NCBI GenBank assembly: GCA_016291915.1
Contig: JAEEZP010000290.1
Location: 1-19,626 of the forward strand
DNA length: 19,626 nucleotides
DNA from: Prevotella sp.
GTDB lineage: Bacteria; Bacteroidota; Bacteroidia; Bacteroidales; Bacteroidaceae
Direction of reading: 5' to 3'
Shown one piece after another: positions 14,986 through 19,626 of this stretch. The translations under genes and the position numbers were made by a program. The notes under the pieces are model-generated. The model made no database searches, was not told the origin of the DNA, and saw only the letters and a program-made list of their open reading frames with translations. How positions within the stretch are numbered: the first letter of the stretch is position 1; each line of letters begins with the position of its first letter.

Positions 14986-16470
14986 ATGAGACATATCAAA
15001 TCATGGATGTTTATCATCCTTATTTTGTTAATAACGCAAAATATATACGGGCAACATAAGAGAGAATTCCGTGGCGCATGGATACAGGCGGTCAACGGAC
15101 AATGGGTGGGGATGGGTACTGCTCAAATGCAGCAGACGCTTACCTATCAGTTGAACGAATTACAGAAAGATGGTGTCAATGCCATCATCTTTCAAGTACG
15201 TCCGGAGTGTGATGCGTTGTATAATAGTTCTATAGAGCCGTGGAGCCGATTCCTCACATCTACGCAGGGAGTGGCTCCACAACCTTATTGGGATCCACTG
15301 GCATGGATGGTTCAGGAATGCCATAAGCGTGGTATGGAGCTTCATGCATGGATCAATCCCTATCGTGCCAAGACGAAGAAAACCAACGAGTTGGCGAGTA
15401 ACCATGTTGCCATCAAGCATCCGGAGTGGATCTTTACCTACGACGGACTCTATCTCTTGAATCCTGCTATACCTGCCTGTCGTGACTATATCTGCCAAGT
15501 AGTCAGGGATATCGTCAAGAGATATGATATCGACGGATTGCATATCGATGACTATTTCTATCCCTATCCCGTGGCTGGGGTACCTATCCCTGATGATCGT
15601 GAATTCCGTACATATAACAACGGCTATACGGACAGGGGAGATTGGAGAAGAAACAATGTTACTTTGTTCATGGAACAGTTGCATAATACCATCAAACAAG
15701 AAAAGCCATGGGTGAAATTCGGCGTTTCTCCTTTCGGTATCTATCGTAATAAGAAAAGTTCTTCAATAGGTAGTATTACCAATGGCTTGCAAAACTACGA
15801 TGATCTCTATGCTGATGTGTTGTTGTGGGTAAACAATGGACTGGTTGACTATTGTGTTCCTCAGATATATTGGGAGATTGGTAATAAGGCTGCCGACTAT
15901 CAGGAGCTGATAGGGTGGTGGAACCGCCATTGCAACAGACGACCGTTGTTTATTGGAGAAGATGTAGAACGTACTGTAAAGTTCCAAGATCCAAATCTTC
16001 CCGGCCAGCATCAATTACCTGCCAAGATGCTGTTGCATGAGGAAAATAAGAATGTGGAAGGATCTGTGTTATGGTATGCGAAAGCAGCGGTGGATAACGT
16101 AGGTAATTACGGTTCTTTACTTCGGAATACCTATTGGAAATACCCTGCATTACAGCCTAAGATGTCATTTATCGACAACAAAGCCCCGAAGAAAGTACGT
16201 AAAATGACAGTCCTTCCGATGGAAAAAGGCGATGTGCTCTTCTGGACAGCACCTAAGGGCAGTGGTTGGAAGGACGAGGCTGTCAAGTATGTGGTATACC
16301 GCTTCAATAGTGGTGAACGTCTGAATGTCAATGATCCCTCAAAGATTGTGAAGATAACAACAGACTGTTTCTACGAACTACCGACGAGTGGGGGTAGCGG
16401 TACCTATGTGGTTACTGCTTTGGACCGCATGCAAAATGAGAGTGGTATCAAGAAGAAGGTGATTCGTTGA
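14986..16470 (+). CDS. Exported GHL10 (DUF187) glycoside hydrolase-like protein, DigH-related
   Basis: 494 residues with a Sec signal peptide (about 1-22, ending NIYGQ), so periplasmic or cell-surface. Residues ~26-390 form a TIM-barrel of the GHL10/DUF187 family: EFRGAWIQAVNGQW, DGVNAIIFQVRPECDALY (63-80), ELHAWINPYRAKT (118-130), DIDGLHIDDYFYPY (181-194) and VKFGVSPFGIYRN. The Asp pair at 188-189 is the likely active-site region. A fibronectin-III-like domain follows (~395-490). The E. coli relative DigH (YddW) cleaves denuded peptidoglycan strands. A cell-wall role is thus plausible, but polysaccharide degradation is also possible. A terminator hairpin overlaps its last codons. Confidence 0.87.
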   Translation: MRHIKSWMFIILILLITQNIYGQHKREFRGAWIQAVNGQWVGMGTAQMQQTLTYQLNELQKDGVNAIIFQVRPECDALYNSSIEPWSRFLTSTQGVAPQPYWDPLAWMVQECHKRGMELHAWINPYRAKTKKTNELASNHVAIKHPEWIFTYDGLYLLNPAIPACRDYICQVVRDIVKRYDIDGLHIDDYFYPYPVAGVPIPDDREFRTYNNGYTDRGDWRRNNVTLFMEQLHNTIKQEKPWVKFGVSPFGIYRNKKSSSIGSITNGLQNYDDLYADVLLWVNNGLVDYCVPQIYWEIGNKAADYQELIGWWNRHCNRRPLFIGEDVERTVKFQDPNLPGQHQLPAKMLLHEENKNVEGSVLWYAKAAVDNVGNYGSLLRNTYWKYPALQPKMSFIDNKAPKKVRKMTVLPMEKGDVLFWTAPKGSGWKDEAVKYVVYRFNSGERLNVNDPSKIVKITTDCFYELPTSGGSGTYVVTALDRMQNESGIKKKVIR

Positions 16471-16484
16471 ATCACCTTCCTTTA
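16455..16484 (+). terminator. Terminator hairpin overlapping the stop codon of the GHL10 gene
   Basis: GAAGGTGATTC (16455-16465) and GAATCACCTTC (16469-16479) form a perfect 11-bp stem with the 3-nt loop GTT, followed by CTTTATT. The 5' arm codes for the last residues and the TGA stop lies at the loop/3' arm junction. The T tract is weak. Confidence 0.6.
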
Positions 16485-16513
16485 TTATGTTGTTGGGTAC
16501 TTTTTCTATAGGA

Positions 16514-16548
16514 AAAGGTGATTAAAACTATGGGGAAAAGTCACCTTT
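16514..16548 (+). other. Second hairpin repeating the terminator arms
   Basis: AAAGGTGA (16514-16521) can pair with TCACCTTT (16541-16548), an 8-bp stem with a 19-nt loop. These arms repeat those of the hairpin at 16455-16479, so the four arms can pair in more than one way. Function is unknown. Confidence 0.45.
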
Positions 16549-16596
16549 CTTACTGCTTATAATGACTATTTCTCTTTGATATTATTACCTCATTCA

Positions 16597-16628
16597 TTTG
16601 GATAAATAAAGTATTTTGTATACTTTTG
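16597..16628 (+). promoter_or_regulatory. Promoter of the GH109-like gene
   Basis: TTTG (16597-16600) and TACTTTTG (16621-16628) are spaced by exactly 20 bp. Transcription should start near 16635, about 20 bp before the ATG at 16656. Confidence 0.75.
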
Positions 16629-16655
16629 TATTTTCAATCATTATAGCATACGACC

Positions 16656-18248
16656 ATGAAATATCCTGTTTTAAAGTTCCTTATATTGCTCTTATTGCCG
16701 GCATCTACATGGGCACAACAACCGGAAGCCGGAAAGTTTAACTGGCCGTACACCATCAAGAATGGAAGGATTATAACTGAAGTGCCGAGTATGCCTGTCG
16801 GTCAGCAGTCGGCCTTGTGTCTGATAACCCCGAAGTTGGATGTTGTCCGTGTCGCATTCGTAGGATTGGGCATGCGAGGTCCCGGAGCCGTAAAGCGATG
16901 GACATATATACCAGGCATACAAGTCATGGCACTCTGTGATTATGCCCGTGAACGTGCTGTGAAATGTAATAACTATCTCAAAGAAGCCTCTATGCCACCT
17001 GCAGACATCTATTCCGGAGAAGAAGGTTATAAAGAACTCTGTAAGAGACAGGATATTGATGTGGTTTATATCGCTACCGACTGGATACATCATTTCCTTG
17101 TTGCAAAAACGGCTTTGGAAAATGGAAAGCATGTGGCAATAGAAGTGCCGTCGGCTATGAACATGCACGAAATCTGGGAACTCATCAATCTCTCTGAAAG
17201 AAAGCGCTTGCATTGCATGATGCTCGAGAACTGCTGTTATGATTTCTTCGAGTTAAACTCGCTGAACATGGCACAACATGGATTATTCGGAGAAGTGATA
17301 TATGTCCAAGGTGCTTATCGTCATGAATTGTCTCCTTACTGGGATGAATATTGGAAAAAAGATGAAAATGATAAGTTGGGCTGGCGACTGGAATACAACC
17401 GGAAATACCGAGGCGATCTCTATGCAACACATGGCTTAGGACCGATAGCACAAGTGCTGGATATCCATCGTGGCGATCGCATGAAGACGCTAGTTGCCAT
17501 GGACACGCAATCATTCAACGGACGTAAGTTGGTAAAAGACAGAACAGGAAAGGATGAGACTTTCCGTAACGGTGACCATACTACAACACTTATCTCTACC
17601 GAGAAGGGAAAAGTGATTGAGATTCATCATAATGTGATGACCCCACAACCCTATAACCGTATGTATCAGTTGACGGGTACTACTGGCTTTGCCAATAAAT
17701 ATCCTATTGAGGGTTATGCTATCTCAAGCAAAGACATGAAACGAGCCGGTGTGAAATCCAATCATGAGGATCTTACCGCCCATAGTTATATGAGCAAAGA
17801 GGATAAAGACGAGTTGCTGAAGAAATACACGTCACCTATCGTGACAAGATATGGACAAGAGGCAAAAGAAGTAGGTGGGCACGGCGGTATGGACTTTATT
17901 ATGGATTCCCGTTTCGTTTATTGCCTGCGAAACGGACTGCCACTGGACATGGATGTATATGATATTGCTGAATGGTGTTGTCTGGCAGAGTTGGGATCGA
18001 TATCGATGGATAATGGTAACCTGCCTGTTGAAGTGCCTGATTTTACACGTGGTCATTGGGATGACATCAAGGGCTACCGTCATGCATGGGCAAGTCCCGA
18101 AGAGGAAGCAGCCACAACTGCCAGTGGGAAAGCATTTACACGGCAACTGAAAGCATGGGGTAAGCTTTATTGGGATACCCTTGAGAAGAAAGGTGAAAAA
18201 GCCGCTCGTAAATTACTATATGCAGCTATGAAAAAAAATAAGTTATAA
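16656..18248 (+). CDS. Exported Gfo/Idh/MocA-family protein, GH109-like glycosidase
   Basis: 530 residues with a Sec signal peptide (1-20, PASTWAQQ), hence periplasmic. After a ~40-residue linker comes a Rossmann NAD-binding fold (VRVAFVGLGMRGPGAV, about 64-79; YIATDWIHH; HVAIEVPSAM) and then the C-terminal Gfo/Idh/MocA alpha/beta domain with HGLGPIAQVLDIHRGD, NGDHTTTLI and GGHGGMDFIMD. These match the GH109 alpha-N-acetylgalactosaminidase type, which uses a tightly bound NAD in a redox-assisted hydrolysis. Many GH109 enzymes carry a Tat signal so they can fold with NAD before export; here no twin-arginine is visible. Host mucin or blood-group-type glycans are a plausible substrate, but a plain oxidoreductase is not excluded. 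It stands alone between its own promoter and a terminator. Confidence 0.85.
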   Translation: MKYPVLKFLILLLLPASTWAQQPEAGKFNWPYTIKNGRIITEVPSMPVGQQSALCLITPKLDVVRVAFVGLGMRGPGAVKRWTYIPGIQVMALCDYARERAVKCNNYLKEASMPPADIYSGEEGYKELCKRQDIDVVYIATDWIHHFLVAKTALENGKHVAIEVPSAMNMHEIWELINLSERKRLHCMMLENCCYDFFELNSLNMAQHGLFGEVIYVQGAYRHELSPYWDEYWKKDENDKLGWRLEYNRKYRGDLYATHGLGPIAQVLDIHRGDRMKTLVAMDTQSFNGRKLVKDRTGKDETFRNGDHTTTLISTEKGKVIEIHHNVMTPQPYNRMYQLTGTTGFANKYPIEGYAISSKDMKRAGVKSNHEDLTAHSYMSKEDKDELLKKYTSPIVTRYGQEAKEVGGHGGMDFIMDSRFVYCLRNGLPLDMDVYDIAEWCCLAELGSISMDNGNLPVEVPDFTRGHWDDIKGYRHAWASPEEEAATTASGKAFTRQLKAWGKLYWDTLEKKGEKAARKLLYAAMKKNKL

Positions 18249-18263
18249 TATCATTGCCCATAA

Positions 18264-18298
18264 AAAGCCCGAGACTTTTGTTTGTCCCGGGCTTTAAT
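18264..18298. terminator. Bidirectional terminator between converging genes
   Basis: AAAGCCCGAGAC (18264-18275) pairs with GTCCCGGGCTTT (18284-18295) over the loop TTTTGTTT, 12 positions with one A-C mismatch. On the minus strand the hairpin is followed by five Ts (complement of 18262-18266), and on the plus strand by CTTTAATATTTG. It serves both the GH109-like gene and the converging peptidase gene. Confidence 0.85.
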
Positions 18299-18315
18299 AT
18301 TTGTATTTCAATCGA

Positions 18316-19626
18316 TTATAGTCCTCTTGCTTTCAGCAGGGGAGAAGGATCGGGAGATTTCATTCCGGTGAAATCGGTGAACATCTTCATCAGATCATCC
18401 GTGTTACCACGACTGAGGATCTTCTCCCGGAACTCCTGACCAGTCTCTGGTTTCAGAGCACCTTTCTTGGCAAAGACATCCGCAATGTTGACAGCAAGCA
18501 CCTCGGTCCAAAGATAACTGTAATAGCCGGCTGCATAGCCACCACCCCAAACATGGTTGAAGTAACTTGTGCTGTAACGTGGGGGTATCTGTGCATCGAG
18601 TAATCCGATCTTAGTGAGTGCCTCCGTTTCAAATGCCTGTGCATTCTCAGCCGTTGGAATCTCTTTGGATGACAACATATGCCATGCAAGGTCCACACAG
18701 GTAGCTGCCAGGTTTTCACCTAAGGCATATGCCGTGTGGAAATTGATGCTCTTCAACATCTTTTCCTTCAGATCGGCAGGCATCGGTTCTCCTGTCTTAT
18801 AATGACGTGCAAAATTGTCGAACACCTCAGGAATTGCTGCAAACGACTCGTTGAACTGAGAAGGCATCTCCACAAAGTCACGAGCTACGGCAGTACCACT
18901 CAGACGATTGTATTGGCAGTCGGAAAGGATACCATGGAGACCATGACCGAACTCATGGAACATCGTGCATACCTCATCCCATGTCAGTAATGACGGTTGT
19001 CCGTCTGGAGCCTTAGCATTGTTACATACATTATATATCAGTGGTATTTGATTACGTAGTGTACTCTGTTTAGCAAAACTGCTCATCCATGCACCTCCGC
19101 GTTTTGTCGGTCTGCGGAAATAGTCACGATAGAAGATAGCCTTCGTCTTTCCGTCCTTATCTATCACCTCGTAAACCTTCATATCGGGATTATAAACAGG
19201 AATGTCGGTACGCTCCTTGAATGTCAAACCATACACCTTGTTAGCGGCAAAGAATACACCATTGATAAGGACACTGTCCACATTGAAATAGGGTTTTACC
19301 TCATCATCATTGATATCAAGCTGTTCTTTCTTCATCTTCGCTGAAAAGTAGAAACGGTCATAAGGCTGCAATTCAAAGTCGTCACCCATTGTCTTACGGG
19401 CATATTTCTCAATCGCTTTTGTCTGTGCATCAGCCTTCGGCTTATACTGACTGATCAGATTCTTCAGGAATGAATAAACATTTTCCGGAGTCTTTGCCAT
19501 GGTATTCTTCAAGGAATAAGTAGCATAGTTGGGATCACCCATCAACTCAGCCTGCTCTGCGCGTAACTTGGCTATCTCAACAACAATAGGGAAGGTATTG
19601 TATTTACCTGTTCCGTCTGCACGATG
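18316..19626 (-). CDS. dcp: M3-family metallopeptidase (peptidyl-dipeptidase Dcp-like), 5' end outside window
   Basis: Zinc-dependent oligopeptidase of family M3A. The minus-strand frame is open to the window edge, so 436 C-terminal residues of a usual ~700 are seen; a TTG at 19545 is internal. The zinc motif HEFGH is encoded at 18943-18957 within FHEFGHGLHGILSD. The downstream Glu ligand lies in DFVEMPSQFNESF. The family C-terminal block includes PPRYSTSYFNHVWGGGYAAGYYSYLW. Members release C-terminal dipeptides from short peptides. Some Bacteroidetes forms are exported, which cannot be judged here because the N-terminus is missing. It converges with the GH109-like gene across a shared terminator. 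Dcp fits better than oligopeptidase A by the overall motif set, but the two are close. Confidence 0.9.
   Translation of the reverse strand, partial: HRADGTGKYNTFPIVVEIAKLRAEQAELMGDPNYATYSLKNTMAKTPENVYSFLKNLISQYKPKADAQTKAIEKYARKTMGDDFELQPYDRFYFSAKMKKEQLDINDDEVKPYFNVDSVLINGVFFAANKVYGLTFKERTDIPVYNPDMKVYEVIDKDGKTKAIFYRDYFRRPTKRGGAWMSSFAKQSTLRNQIPLIYNVCNNAKAPDGQPSLLTWDEVCTMFHEFGHGLHGILSDCQYNRLSGTAVARDFVEMPSQFNESFAAIPEVFDNFARHYKTGEPMPADLKEKMLKSINFHTAYALGENLAATCVDLAWHMLSSKEIPTAENAQAFETEALTKIGLLDAQIPPRYSTSYFNHVWGGGYAAGYYSYLWTEVLAVNIADVFAKKGALKPETGQEFREKILSRGNTDDLMKMFTDFTGMKSPDPSPLLKARGL

Overview
This window looks like a chromosomal segment of a Bacteroidales genome, most likely Prevotella-like (Prevotellaceae). 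The reasons are the Oar-type TonB-dependent receptor paired with a BACON-domain lipoprotein, the DUF2582 winged-helix protein, the leuA-leuC-leuD-leuA2-leuB gene order, the lack of clear Shine-Dalgarno sequences, and several promoters of the Bacteroidetes form TTTG-N20-TAnnTTTG. I see no rRNA, tRNA, CRISPR array, insertion sequence or phage gene.

Layout: (1) 1-1155 is the 3' two thirds of aspS. (2) 1301-2005 holds two small, probably DNA-binding winged-helix proteins, the first with a histone-H1-like Lys/Ala tail. (3) 2094-9336 is a leucine (branched-chain) biosynthesis block. A promoter and a 5' leader come first. The leader encodes a 20-residue peptide rich in Leu and Ile and can fold into mutually exclusive antiterminator and terminator hairpins. 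Then come leuA, leuC, leuD, a second LeuA-family synthase (possibly citramalate synthase), leuB with its own promoter and an octamer repeat in its leader, and a periplasmic TPR protein 3 bp after leuB. (4) 9465-14530 is a two-gene surface operon: an Oar-like TonB-dependent receptor and a lipoprotein built from alternating BACON and OB-fold-like domains, closed by a strong terminator. (5) 14508-16479 has a promoter whose -33 box lies in the loop of that terminator, a small cupin, a heptamer repeat, and a GHL10/DigH-like secreted glycosidase whose last codons form a terminator hairpin. (6) 16597-18248 is a secreted GH109-like (Gfo/Idh/MocA fold) glycosidase with a good promoter. (7) A bidirectional terminator separates it from a converging M3-family metallopeptidase (Dcp-like), which runs off the right edge.

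How the genes work together: LeuA makes 2-isopropylmalate, LeuCD isomerises it and LeuB oxidises it, giving the leucine precursor. The second synthase could feed citramalate into the same LeuCD/LeuB enzymes and so yield 2-oxobutyrate for isoleucine. A leader peptide with five Leu and three Ile codons would let the cell sense charged Leu/Ile tRNA before transcribing the operon. The rest of the window is mainly envelope and scavenging functions.

The most interesting observation is the leuA leader, because all parts of a classical ribosome-mediated attenuator can be traced base by base in a Bacteroidetes sequence. Second are the short-period (7-8 bp) degenerate tandem repeats in two gene leaders.
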